Source of the DNA: an uncultured Lachnospiraceae bacterium
GTDB taxonomy: Bacteria; Bacillota; Clostridia; Lachnospirales; Lachnospiraceae
Assembly (NCBI GenBank): GCA_910577785.1
Contig: CAJTNT010000028.1
Span: forward strand, 1-53,041
Reading direction: 5' to 3'
Length of the DNA stretch: 53,041 bases
In this document: positions 10,501 to 20,200 of the stretch, piece by piece
Position numbering within the stretch: position 1 is the stretch's first letter
How the letters are laid out: every line of letters begins with the position of its first letter
Program-made: the position numbers and the translations under genes
Notes under the pieces: generated by a model
The model's input: only the letters and a program-made list of their open reading frames with translations
What the model was told of the DNA's origin: nothing
Databases searched by the model: none

Positions 10501-13500
10501 CATTATGCTGATCAGACTTCACATAATTGTGAGCATAGGAACGTTCTCCATAATTTGTCCCCAATACCTTGCCGCCATAAGAAACCGTCACATGCGCCTT
10601 CGAATCACTTCTGTTATCCATGCCCACATACAGCGCATACTTCTGGCCTTTCTTTAACTTGGTGAGCTTGGTGCTGACAGACACTTCGCCTTCCAGCTTC
10701 AGCATATGGTTTGCTTTCGCATTGTCTGCAATGGTTGCTGTCCCTGTACCGGATACTGTCCTGTGGCTATTGATATCCGGATCATTGAAGCCCATGTCAT
10801 AGACATACTTGGATGTCTGCCAATCCACTGCCAATGGAGCTTTCTCGCCCTTAAATACTACATAAGGAATCTCTGCTTCCATATCTTCTAAAGTAATGGT
10901 ATTGTTTACTACATTTACAACCTTCTTGTCTGTCCTACCCTGATCCGTCAGCTTGTATACAACTACATTAGAAAGCCCCTCCCAATCCTTGGTCAATGTC
11001 CAGGTGCTGGTGCCGCCCTGAGTATTCCAGTGGTACATCTTCAGGTCGTCTGCTGCGAGCTTGTTGCCGTTGCAATCCCAATTCCATGGGATTAAGTATT
11101 TCTCATCGCCAGGATTACTGCCATCGCCGCCCGTCGGTGCGCCTTCGGAAATGGTCACGCCATTGAGCGTGATTGTCCTGCTCCTATAATTTGCCAGATC
11201 GGTATAGTCATTAGACTTCCTGGTAGCGATTACTTCTGTATCGTCTGTCTTATCCTTGGTGTTCTTCAGCGTAATCTTCATCTCTGGAATCCATGTTTCT
11301 CCGGATCCAAGCGTAACAGCATCTCCGTCTTCCCAATCTACTACCTGATAATGCTGCAGATATTTGGTAATCAGGTTGTGGCGGAACATAATATTAATAT
11401 AATTCTTATAGTCGGTACGCCCTTGCCATCCTTCAAAATCTGTCATGTTTAGGCCGCCAAGCAACGGAGCCTGTGCCGCGCCGCCATAAGACGGATAATC
11501 AGCAATCCAGGAATCCTTCTGGTGGTTGCGCAGGAAACGCATCACTTCACTGTTCTCACCTTTCGCCTGGTTGCCGCCATATGCCAGGTCTGCTGCCCAG
11601 TGCTGCAAGGTAGAGTCATACTCGCCCGTTGGACCCCACTCTGTAGCTACACGCCAGCCAAGGCCAGAGATTTCACGGAACAGCATACGGGTTGCCCATG
11701 AATCCTCATTACCTCCTCCAGATGTAAGGTTCCCCCATACATCCACATAGATAAAGTCAAGGTTATTGCCTACCTGGTTATACAAATCTTTAAACCTCTG
11801 TTCCCTTGCTCCAGTTGCAAGGTCATAACGGGAGTTGATGCCGATACCCTGGTCAATCCAGTTCCATCCAAAATTACCCTGGGACAGCTCATTGCTGAAT
11901 GCCTTTGCCTCTGGGTACATCTCGCTCGCATTTACATGAACACCAAACAACGCGCCCATCTTCTTGCCTTCCACCAGAAGCCTGTTCATATCTTCAGCGC
12001 CGCCAATACGGCGACCGATATCGCCATAATCCGGATGCCCGGAATCGTGGCCTTCTGAGCCATAGCCCTTGAGCAATACGCCCTGACCCAAGCCTTCTGT
12101 ATTCAAGTAAACCCTCTTCACGCCGTCCAGATTCATCAGGAATGGATTAGCTGCCATACTTCCGAAGTTCATAGCGATACGGTAATTTACCAGTTCTGGG
12201 ACTTCCTCACTCTTAAAGGGGTTATGCATAATGGAACGGAATGCCACTGCGCCGTCCTGCCAGTCAATGTCGCCATCCCCATTCTCATCGCCTGCAATCG
12301 CTACCTTTGCGCTTGGCATAATCTCATGCCCTACCACATAGGTGCGCTCCTCTGTCGTATTCTTGTTCTGGCCATTTTCTGCAACCCTGTCAACTACAAC
12401 ATTTGTAGTAACCTTCCGGTCGTAATACCACTGTGTACTTCCAAGCCCAACAGAGGTTTTATCCCCATCCTCTGAAACAGTCGCCATAACGCGGGTATTG
12501 CTGGCTCCGCCGGCTGATATGTAGGAAGCCACATGTGTGCCTTCATACTCAGAGTTGCTCCACAGGCCTGCGCTCATCTCATTATTAGAAATAAATCCAT
12601 AAATAAAATCTTCGTTTGATGCGCCATTCGTAAGTTTCATGCCTTCTGTAACGTCAAAATCGCGGTCGCCGCTGATTCTGGTGTTACTGGACATCTTTGC
12701 GCCCTTCAGATGCGCATTTTCCTGTGTACTGTTGACAGAAATCAAGCTGTGGTTCGGAATCTCAATCGTCTGAATCGGATAAACTGCATATCCATTTTCA
12801 TCCACATCTGTCAAGTGATTTTCCACCTTTGTAATATCAAAGGAGGCCGTATTGCCTTCCACGCTGATAACAGCTGTAATCACACAGTCTACGTTCTCGC
12901 CTTTCAATGTCATTTCATATGTTGCCGTCTTATCTGTAAAGGTAGGCTTTACATCTTCTTTTGTAAGCGCAATAGATACGCCATTAATTTTTACTGTATT
13001 AATCCTGTCAGGCTGGCCATAAAAGGTCTTGCCATTTAATGCGCCCTTCATATCATACTGGACAATACTTGGGAAATTCCTTGCCACCTGTACAGACATC
13101 GCATCTGTCTGCAGTGTTTCTTTCTCTGTTACTTCCCTTGAAACAAGCACGATATCATCCGCCACTACATCTGCGCCCTCAACTTCAACCTCTGTGGTGG
13201 CGTCTGCATACCCTGCTTTGCTGACGGTAATATCATAAGCGCCATCAAAAACTTCCAAATCATAAGTTCCATCTGCGCCTGTTTCCGCACGGCTCCTGCC
13301 CGCGGAAACCGTTGCTCCAGAAATCGGATTGCCCTCTTCATCCTTTACGGTTCCAGTTACATGCCAGCCTTCTGCCATTTCCTGTCCCGTATAATAAATA
13401 CTGCCTAAATATACATGGGTAGCCGTGCCGTTAAAGCCCGCACATTTAAAGGCAATTTTGCCCTCTGAACCATGTGTCAGGCCACTCGGCTCATTCTGGA

Positions 13501-14305
13501 ATACTTTTATCCCTCCTACCTCCAGGCTAAATTCCCCATTTCCTGTCCAACTAATACGGACGGTTGTCCATTTCGCCTTGACTGGCGCCTCCACACGGCC
13601 TCCAGTATACCAAGGGCCATTTCCTCCATTTGAATATTTCTGCCAAAACCATCCGTCATTATCGTATCCAAGGAACATACCTTCTCCAGGACCTTTATAA
13701 TCCAGATATACACCAAAACGGGTCGCTGTTTTATCTGTCATTGGCCATACGTCAAACTCAAAAAAACCTTCCTTCGTGAAGTCAAACGTGTTCGGATTTA
13801 CAAACATTGCCGGATACTGCGCCTTATTTGAAGCGCTGTTCCCATTGCCTGTACCGGCCTTCAGCTGCAGGAATTTATCCTTTATAATCTCGGAATCATT
13901 TCCGATTACTGTTTCTGGATCTTGCTGCCAATCATCGCTAACCCCATCTACCGGAATCGCCCTTGTCGTAATCCCCGGTTCTGGGGGAGCCGGGGTCTGT
14001 TCTTCTGCTGCCATTACCTCCGGCGCCTGATCCTGCGCTTCACCTTCTGCCTGTACATCACTCTCTGCTTCAGGGGCATCCTCACTTATGCCTTCTGTCT
14101 GCTGTGGAGTTTCTTGGTCTTCCACATCTGCCGTGCCCTGCGTATCCTCCTGCTTTTCTTCCTCAACATCTTCTGGGGCTTCTTCTGAAGCCTCTTCCAC
14201 TGCCACGGGAACCTCACTTGCCCATGCTGCCATGGGTGCTGCCGTAATTACCATGCTAATTGCCAGCACGTAACTTAAAAATTTTGTAACACTCCGCTTT
14301 TTCAT
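7526..14305 (-). CDS. endo-alpha-N-acetylgalactosaminidase (GH101)
   Basis: Predicted to release intact core-1 disaccharide (Gal-beta1,3-GalNAc) from Ser/Thr of mucin glycoproteins outside the cell; 2259 residues. A signal peptide ends near AWA (about 31) and an acidic linker follows. There is a lectin-like domain (about 125-310) and a carboxypeptidase-regulatory-like fold (about 316-392). The GH101 core (about 400-1150) contains IYVDVWGN, whose Asp (near 855) fits the family nucleophile, and VATEWG, whose Glu lies 34 residues later and fits the acid/base; characterised members have a similar gap. Carbohydrate-binding-like, Ig-like and discoidin-like segments, four FIVAR-type repeats and a BspA-type leucine-rich tail follow. 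ATG at 14305 is preferred because GAGGTGA lies 9 bases before it; an in-frame TTG sits two codons upstream. The tail matches the neighbouring sialidase, implying shared surface retention. Confidence 0.93.
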   Translation of the reverse strand: MKKRSVTKFLSYVLAISMVITAAPMAAWASEVPVAVEEASEEAPEDVEEEKQEDTQGTADVEDQETPQQTEGISEDAPEAESDVQAEGEAQDQAPEVMAAEEQTPAPPEPGITTRAIPVDGVSDDWQQDPETVIGNDSEIIKDKFLQLKAGTGNGNSASNKAQYPAMFVNPNTFDFTKEGFFEFDVWPMTDKTATRFGVYLDYKGPGEGMFLGYDNDGWFWQKYSNGGNGPWYTGGRVEAPVKAKWTTVRISWTGNGEFSLEVGGIKVFQNEPSGLTHGSEGKIAFKCAGFNGTATHVYLGSIYYTGQEMAEGWHVTGTVKDEEGNPISGATVSAGRSRAETGADGTYDLEVFDGAYDITVSKAGYADATTEVEVEGADVVADDIVLVSREVTEKETLQTDAMSVQVARNFPSIVQYDMKGALNGKTFYGQPDRINTVKINGVSIALTKEDVKPTFTDKTATYEMTLKGENVDCVITAVISVEGNTASFDITKVENHLTDVDENGYAVYPIQTIEIPNHSLISVNSTQENAHLKGAKMSSNTRISGDRDFDVTEGMKLTNGASNEDFIYGFISNNEMSAGLWSNSEYEGTHVASYISAGGASNTRVMATVSEDGDKTSVGLGSTQWYYDRKVTTNVVVDRVAENGQNKNTTEERTYVVGHEIMPSAKVAIAGDENGDGDIDWQDGAVAFRSIMHNPFKSEEVPELVNYRIAMNFGSMAANPFLMNLDGVKRVYLNTEGLGQGVLLKGYGSEGHDSGHPDYGDIGRRIGGAEDMNRLLVEGKKMGALFGVHVNASEMYPEAKAFSNELSQGNFGWNWIDQGIGINSRYDLATGAREQRFKDLYNQVGNNLDFIYVDVWGNLTSGGGNEDSWATRMLFREISGLGWRVATEWGPTGEYDSTLQHWAADLAYGGNQAKGENSEVMRFLRNHQKDSWIADYPSYGGAAQAPLLGGLNMTDFEGWQGRTDYKNYINIMFRHNLITKYLQHYQVVDWEDGDAVTLGSGETWIPEMKITLKNTKDKTDDTEVIATRKSNDYTDLANYRSRTITLNGVTISEGAPTGGDGSNPGDEKYLIPWNWDCNGNKLAADDLKMYHWNTQGGTSTWTLTKDWEGLSNVVVYKLTDQGRTDKKVVNVVNNTITLEDMEAEIPYVVFKGEKAPLAVDWQTSKYVYDMGFNDPDINSHRTVSGTGTATIADNAKANHMLKLEGEVSVSTKLTKLKKGQKYALYVGMDNRSDSKAHVTVSYGGKVLGTNYGERSYAHNYVKSDQHNANSHTEVTENGGTYSYFQNMYVFFTAESGTATLTFKREAGEGATYFDDIRVVETKMDVIEEVDENGIITSLYNDFEENAQGIWPFVVSGAEGVEDNRIHLSERHDPYSQSGYISKVLDDVLDGNWSLKVNGLSQRNSLIYQTVPQNFHFQPGETYNVSFDYQMGSDGVYEVRLGDGSDRDVERWSLAGAAGDTKRFSFTFTAGQSGQNWIGIYSTSKAPATGGYAGQMLDFSGYKDFILDNLRIEKAKMTIDKTYTEVTSADQKISLNVDFVDGVDPNTAVKWTSSDESVARVNGDGEVYMVDFGSAMITATAQIDGKEVTLSSTVYFPEGTMRTATFTDAWANTQETAAENGRAANVTDRSSGTIWHSHYNPSKFEVSESNPAIITVKFEEDISEFDSVRFQQRSGNNGLVQKYECIVGSSFNEEDHTIGETDKFTTGVVTTRNAGSGQIEALDLPEDTKGNYLQIRVLQGSGGFASIADILIDSEVSYDTPEQREIMQDNAEKAEQQKEEADVKQGELKEALKEAEDILAGGESLYSAESWAAFEAAYRTAAAVEASGTTSLTKLEETKTALAAAQKNLVELTETDKQLEVSVKELKAAIAEAKPIYDGGQNAYSNASWEAFKKAYDAAKAGENSKDPAAVNKLKTDLISSQGALKELNAAEKQLENARQALRDAIAQAKTVYDKGQGKYSNASWEAFEDAYTAAAAGVNSESSSKLSRLQKNLITAQDNLKEAEKPEPSEEEKQLAAAKDAVKAAVAAAKDVYEAGKKNYTTASWEAFEEAYIEAKAGQNSNSKSKLKRLAATLTAAQGSLKQNAPAPALKVGDTVTVKNVRYKVTSVSKKTVAVTGGKSKNITAAPIASTVKVKGVTCKVTTINAKAFKGYKKLKKVVIGANVTSIKSEAFAGCTSLAQVSIGKKVTTIDKKAFYGCKKLKKVVFLGTAVKSIKTGAFKNTSASMKVTLPKSTSASKRTSMKKMLTKAGMNKKATVK

Positions 14306-14323
14306 AAGCAATCACCTCGTGCA

Positions 14324-14360
14324 ATAAGCCTGCGGCCATGCCAGACTGCCGCCTGCTTAT
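14324..14360 (-). promoter_or_regulatory. hairpin just upstream of the GH101 RBS
   Basis: ATAAGC/GCTTAT arms (14324-14329, 14355-14360) enclose a CGGC/GCCG inner stem, directly before the GAGGTGA ribosome-binding site. It could modulate translation initiation of the mucinase. Confidence 0.4.
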
Positions 14361-14413
14361 CCTTTCTGGGTGGTATAGATTAGACATCCTTTCGAAGGCG
14401 TCCCCCTTCTTTG

Positions 14414-14503
14414 ACTATCCCATCCATACAGTTAATAGTTTCACCCTATTTGGGTTTCATCATGCAGGATACGTTCCTGCATATGGAGATAAAGGTTGAT
14501 AGT
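14414..14503 (-). promoter_or_regulatory. junction-like RNA fold in the GH101 leader
   Basis: Read on the minus strand, ACTATC (14498-14503) can pair with GATAGT (14414-14419), and CCATA (14482-14486) with TATGG (14424-14428). Inside lie a TGCAGGA/TCCTGCA hairpin (14463-14481) and a short ACCC/GGGT hairpin (14443-14455). The layout is a closing stem with two hairpins, as in many riboswitches. I could not match it to a known class. Function is inferred only. Confidence 0.35.
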
Positions 14504-14732
14504 TACATTTATCCTAAAGTCCTCCTATGGGAAAGAAATGCATCAGGGCTGTATGCACCCCTGCCCCAGCAGAAAACCTTGGGTACCAGATTATGATTAA
14601 AAAAGAATGGGGAACACTTCCATGCCGTTACCGTTGTTCGCTGTTTACTGATTTTTAAAGTTAATTAACCAATCGTGACATAGCGAAACCTCGCATAAAT
14701 ACATGCTTTTTAAAAAATTTCCCATCCTTCTC

Positions 14733-14750
14733 CCTTATGATAGCATAAGG
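14733..14750 (-). repeat. small perfect hairpin in the GH101 leader
   Basis: CCTTATG (14733-14739) and CATAAGG (14744-14750) form a perfect 7-pair stem with a 4-base loop, within the long untranslated leader of the GH101 gene. No gene is visible between 14306 and 15166. Confidence 0.4.
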
Positions 14751-14927
14751 CCATATCCATCTTTTTGCGAAGGATTTATACAATCAGAATGTTGATTTGC
14801 GTTAAGATATTGTATAAATTCACCACGTTAAGGTAAGAAGTATTTTTATGACGTTGTTGTAATTATATATTTTTCTAAAATATGCTAATATTTTTTATGC
14901 ATTCTTCCATGTCTCAAACGTAGTGTA

Positions 14928-14969
14928 AGTATAGCAGATAATAGAGGTAAATTCAATAGAAAATTTACC
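14928..14969 (-). promoter_or_regulatory. GH101 promoter with overlapping operator
   Basis: Minus-strand -35 TTGAAT (14951-14956), a 17-base spacer and -10 TATACT (14928-14933). A perfect inverted repeat GGTAAATT/AATTTACC (14946-14953, 14962-14969) overlaps the -35, and a further AAATTTACT half-site follows at about 14972. If used, it gives a 5' leader of about 615 bases. The repressor or activator is unknown. Confidence 0.55.
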
Positions 14970-15166
14970 TAAAATTTACTAATTTTCTTGTGCAATATTA
15001 CTTGAAGCAGAAATTATTTATGTAGATATGCCTATATGGTTAAAACACAACCGCTATATTTCGCTGGAAAGCATAGAACATATCCGCAATGCAATGAAAC
15101 TGTTAAGAAATAACTTTTAACTTGTACACAGATTTGTGAATCACGCTATCAGAGAAAAAGACACAC

Positions 15167-15216
15167 AATAAAATTCCGAGGAATGCCCATTTTACCACAT
15201 TCCTCGGAATTTTATT
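15167..15216 (-). terminator. strong terminator after glgB
   Basis: Nineteen-base perfect inverted arms (15167-15185 and 15198-15216) around CCGAGGAATG/CATTCCTCGG, with A and T tracts on the two sides so it could work in both directions. It lies 46 bases beyond the glgB stop and separates that operon from the GH101 gene. Confidence 0.85.
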
Positions 15217-15262
15217 TTTCCTGTATAGAATCCCCTTTTTTAATTTAAAACAATCTCTTAGG

Positions 15263-17155
15263 CTAATACTGGAACACAGCCACGCCAAATGCTGGCAGCG
15301 GGTATGCAAAGGAGAACGGATGGTTGTCACATTCCTTCTTCACCGCCCGGTATGTTAAGGGGCGCTCTACGCCCTGTCCGCCATATTCCTTGTCATCGCT
15401 GTTGAGGATCAGCTTATACTGCTTCTTCAGCGGCACGCCTACCCGGTAATCCTCACGTTCGACTGGTGTAAAGTTGCAGATGAAGAGCAGGTTGTTCTTG
15501 CCGTTCTTGCTCTTCCTCACAAAGCTGAAAATACTGCGGAAGTTATCGTTGGCGTTCATCCATTCGAAATTCTCGAAAGAATTGTCCGCCTCGTACATCG
15601 CCGGATATTTGCGGTAAATATGCAGCAGATCCCGAAAGAATCTCTGGAGCTGCTGATGGGGCTTCTCCGACAGCAGGAACCAATCCAGTTCCCTTTCCTC
15701 GCTCCATTCCCGCAGCTGCCCAAATTCCTGTCCCATAAAGAGCAGCTTCTTGCCAGGATGCCCTATCATAAAAGCATAGCCGGCTTTAAGGTTGGCAAAT
15801 TTATCCTCTATTTCCCCAGGCATTTTATTAATCATGGAACATTTCAGGTGTACCACCTCATCATGGGACAGTACGAGAATATAATGTTCGCTATGGTTAT
15901 AACTCATGGCAAAGGTCATTCTGTGGTGGTTGTCCCTGCGGAAATAGGGATCCAGCTTCATGTAATCCAGGAAATCATGCATCCATCCCATATTCCACTT
16001 ATAGCTGAAGTTCAGGCCATCCTCCTCCACAGGCTTGGTCACGCCTGGCCATGCGGTAGATTCCTCTGCAATCATAACCGCGCCTGGGTTCCTGCCCAAA
16101 ATCAAGGTGTTAATGTGCTTAAAGAACTCAATGGCCTCCAGGTTCTTATTTTCCCCAAACCGGTTAGCAACCCATTGTCCGTCCTGCTTGCCGTAATCCA
16201 GGTACAGCATGGAGGCCACGGCGTCTACCCGAAGCCCATCTACATGGTAATGCTCAATCCACATCAGTGCGCTGCCAATCAGGAAATTCTTCACCTCTGT
16301 CTTGGCATAGTCAAAAATCTTGGTACCCCAGTCCGGATGCTCCCCTTTCCTGGGATCGGCATATTCGTACAGGCAGGTGCCGTCAAATTCTGCAAGGCCA
16401 TGGGCATCCCTTGGGAAATGGGCGGGCACCCAGTCCAGAATCACGCCAATGCCGTTCTTATGCAGATGATTTACCAGGAAAGCAAAATCCTCAGGCGTTC
16501 CATACCTGGAAGTGGGAGCATAGTAGCCCGTCACCTGGTAACCCCAGGAACCGTCAAAGGGATATTCGGATATCCCCATCAGCTCCACATGGGTATAGCC
16601 CATTTCCTTGACATATTCTGCCAGCTTTATGGCAAACTCGCGGTACGTATAGAAGCCCTCGTCCTCCCTGCCCGGATGGCGCATCCAGGAACCGGGATGC
16701 ACCTCATAAATCGCCATCGGCTGGCTGTAAACATCCTTGCAGGTCTGGCGCTTCTCCATCCATTTGCCATCGCTCCACTTAAATGCATTGATATCTGCTA
16801 CGCAGGAGGCGTTCCCTGGACGCAGCTCCGAATAGTTGGCATAAGGGTCTGCCTTATAAAGCTGCCTTCCATCCGGCGTCTCAATATAGAATTTATACAG
16901 ATCCCCCACCGAAGCCCCTGGAACAAAAAGTTCATAAATACCCATCGGCTCCAGGCGTTCCATCACGTCCGCATCTGTCTGCCAGTCATTAAACGTGCCG
17001 ATTACGGATACTTTTTCTGCATTCGGCGCCCATACGGCGAAATACACGCCCTTTTTCCCTTTTTCCGTGATCGGATGCGCGCCTAATTTTTTATAAATGT
17101 CGTAATGGGTCCCCTGCCCCAGATAATACATATCTAATTTTGAAAAATGTGCCAT
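15263..17155 (-). CDS. glgB: 1,4-alpha-glucan branching enzyme
   Basis: Transfers alpha-1,4-glucan segments to alpha-1,6 positions during glycogen synthesis in the cytoplasm. The protein is 630 residues, with an N-terminal CBM48-type domain (about 20-110) and a GH13 barrel. DGLRVDAVASM carries the nucleophile Asp near 311, MIAEES the acid/base Glu near 364, and LSHDEV the transition-state Asp near 432. The start is the ATG at 17155, with AGGAGGG 7 bases upstream; the longer open frame has no such site. It follows the ATPase gene by 64 bases, so the two are probably co-transcribed. No other glycogen genes are in the window. Confidence 0.95.
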   Translation of the reverse strand: MAHFSKLDMYYLGQGTHYDIYKKLGAHPITEKGKKGVYFAVWAPNAEKVSVIGTFNDWQTDADVMERLEPMGIYELFVPGASVGDLYKFYIETPDGRQLYKADPYANYSELRPGNASCVADINAFKWSDGKWMEKRQTCKDVYSQPMAIYEVHPGSWMRHPGREDEGFYTYREFAIKLAEYVKEMGYTHVELMGISEYPFDGSWGYQVTGYYAPTSRYGTPEDFAFLVNHLHKNGIGVILDWVPAHFPRDAHGLAEFDGTCLYEYADPRKGEHPDWGTKIFDYAKTEVKNFLIGSALMWIEHYHVDGLRVDAVASMLYLDYGKQDGQWVANRFGENKNLEAIEFFKHINTLILGRNPGAVMIAEESTAWPGVTKPVEEDGLNFSYKWNMGWMHDFLDYMKLDPYFRRDNHHRMTFAMSYNHSEHYILVLSHDEVVHLKCSMINKMPGEIEDKFANLKAGYAFMIGHPGKKLLFMGQEFGQLREWSEERELDWFLLSEKPHQQLQRFFRDLLHIYRKYPAMYEADNSFENFEWMNANDNFRSIFSFVRKSKNGKNNLLFICNFTPVEREDYRVGVPLKKQYKLILNSDDKEYGGQGVERPLTYRAVKKECDNHPFSFAYPLPAFGVAVFQY

Positions 17156-17219
17156 AGTAATACCCTCCTGTGACCGCTGTGGCCACTCCTTTCCTTTCCC
17201 AGGCGCTTCGCGCCCAAAA

Positions 17220-20200
17220 TCAATTGTCAAAATCTCTTTCCCTTAAGTACAGATAGCCTTCGGGGCTAAATTTCTTCCTGCCAAATATTTTCTTCAACCC
17301 ACCTCTTTCCGCACTGCTGATGGCCTCATCCACAATTTCCTTGACCTCTGTCAGCGTGGTGGCCTCATCCAGTTTCTGAATGCTGCTGATACGGTTATAA
17401 AGTGCTAATATTCCCATATCATCAATTTCACATTCCTGTTCCGCCGCATACGCTTTGGCAAACTCTACCAGCTCATCACTGGTAAAGACTGGTATTTTAA
17501 TCCATTCCGTAAATTTCTTTGCGAAATTTGCATCCAGGCTTAAAACCTTTTCCATTTCTTTGCGGATATCCTCTAAAATCACCAGCAGGCCGTCGGTATC
17601 CTGATCCATCAAAAGCGCCAGGCGGGCAACTGTTTCACGGTTCATTTCCCCTGCCCGTTCTATAATCAGATATCCTCCTGCTACTTTTTTCAGCAGCAGG
17701 CTCAAGTCCTTCTGGTTCAGGGACGCCCCAGTAATTTTGCCAACCTTCCCACTGGGATGGCCGCCGCTTTTTTGGATTGCGCGGATAAAATCTGTAGCCA
17801 AGACGGTCTTACCGCTGCCCTTTCCGCCAGTAATAATGATATTGCCATTCGAAGAACTGCCGTTTATGGATTCCCGGTTGGCAACGCCATCCAGTACGCG
17901 GCAGAGCTGCCTCTCCATACCAACAACTGGGACAAAATAGGAGAAAATCTTCTTCTGCTCCTCGCTGAGCCTTGCCCCCGGCTCTTTCGGCTCTTCTTCC
18001 ATCCGGGGGACGGAATACTTCTCTTCCCGGGAAGCCCTGGCAGCACGGAATACCGATTCCAAAAATTCCTCTGCGTCTTTCTCTTTGCTGCGGACAGGCT
18101 CCTGGCGAGCCTGCTTCTCAATCAGCTTCTCCAAAGGGATAATAGAACTGTTCTCCTTCCGCTCCCCATGTCTTGCAAATGCATTGGGATTCGGCGTTCC
18201 ATATGGCATCTCTCTGTGACGCACAGAATCTATGTCCCTTTCCCGGAATGTGCGGGAGGCCATCCGTGAGACATTTCGCGCCACGCCAGGCGCCTGCTGC
18301 CCGACCGCCTGCTGCTCTGCTCCCTGAAGCACCTTCTCATGCACGGCATACTCCTGAAGCTCATCTGCTCCTCCTTGCTCATCAGCCTGCTGCAGCTCGA
18401 CTTCTTCTTCCTGCATGGCGGCCTGCTGCAGACCGCTTTCCTCTTCCTGCATGGCGGCCTGCTGCAGACCGACTTCTTCTTCCTGTGCGTTATATGCTCG
18501 GTTCTCTCCCACGCTGTCCTGCACTGCTGTCTGCGGCTGTTCCTCCGCTTCTTCCTGTGCGTTATATGCTTGGTTCTCTTGTACAATATTTCGCACTTTG
18601 GATGGATGCAGTTCCCCTGCCTCCTCCTGTGCATTTAACGGCTGCAATTCGCCTGCTTCTTCCCGCATATTAGATGGCTGCTGGCTTCCCATTCCTTCTG
18701 CTGCCAGCTCTTGTACTCCATCCGTATCTGCAAATCCTTGCCCTTCTTGATAATCGTATTTCCTATTATAATAGCCTTGTCCCGCATATTCCGGCTGGCC
18801 ATACCCGTTTTCTGAATATTCTGGCTGGCCATACATACTATTGGAATCACTTAGCTGCCCCTCCCGTTCCGTGGGCTCTAATTCCTGGCCATATGCCTCT
18901 GGGAGGGGTTCCTCCTGCCAGCCCTGCCCTTCTGACATATTCTGAGGATCTCCAGCTATAGAATCTAGCATATCCTGATACCGCTGCCCTCCAAGTTCTT
19001 CAGCAAAGCTCTGGAAACCTATATCTTCGGATTCTTCCACATCCTGATACTGTTCCCCTCCAAGTTCTCCATCCGAACTCTGGAAACCTATTGCTTCGGA
19101 TTCTTCCACATCCTGATACTGTTCCCCTCCAAGTTCTCCATCCGAACTCTGGGAATCCATAATTTCAGGATCTGGCATATGATTCAAGCTGTCCATTAAT
19201 TGGCTGGCCTCCCGCCATGCCATTGCCTTGGCTGACTCCAGTTTCCGCTGCTGGGCATGTTCCATAACGGCTTCATAGGCTCGTTGGGTCTTTTTCCACC
19301 CTGATAAGACTTCATCCACATGCATCTGCCCTGCCACCTGGGGTTCATAAGAAACCCCTGCCGGCACATGCATGCGGTACTGCCCGTCCCACTCTTCCGC
19401 AAGATATTCCTGAAAACAGGAATGGAGAGACTGATCTATTTCCTCTTCTGTCTCAATATGCCCAAACTGCCTCTCTTCCTCCGCTGTAGGCTTCTGCGGC
19501 TTGGATATCTGCAGATAAGGGCTGTCCTTGAGCATTTGCCGAATGTTATCCATTGTATCCGAGACAGCCTTCTGGCTGCTGGCTTCCTTAATCTGCTGCA
19601 TGCCCTTTGCCAGTTCCGCTTGAAGGTCTGATGTATGGAAATGCCTGGGGGATGGCTTAGGTTGCAGCCCATCTTCAAAGGGACTGCCTTCTGGTTCCGG
19701 CTCTAAGGCTGGCTTTGTTCCTGCCTCAGCCCGCCTCCCTGCCATTCTCTGCTTTCGTTTCTGCCGTTGGAACTGGCGGTACTTTTTCTCTTGTTCCGGA
19801 TCCAACGGCTGATGGAGAATCTTCATCTCCAGCGCCTTCTCCACATATTTCCCATCTCCAAACCACAGCACAATCTCATCGCAGGCTTCTACGCACTTCT
19901 CCCCCTCCCCTGCGCAGTGATAGAGGTATGCCAGCTCAAACGCCCACTCTTCCCTAAAATCCCGCTCCTTAAACTCCTCCAATATTGCAATCTGCTCTTC
20001 CAGGGAAGCCCCTTCCAACTTTGCAATCTGATATTGGAGAATATATTTGGAATTGTCATGGGGAGCAACATCCACAAATTCCTCATAATAATCCTTTGCT
20101 TCTTCTATATTGCCCATTTTCAGCGCAACTAATGTCAGGCGGTAGAGAATACTCCGCCCTATGGCCGCCCGATCATATGCCATAAGCAGGATTTCCCGGC

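Noticed and set aside
10262..10657. Plus-strand frames inside the GH101 gene
   Set aside because: They overlap well-supported GH101 coding sequence and show no start signals or domain features.
15620..17086. A 488-codon plus-strand open frame
   Set aside because: It is the shadow of glgB in the opposite strand; the branching-enzyme motifs and ribosome site fix the coding strand.
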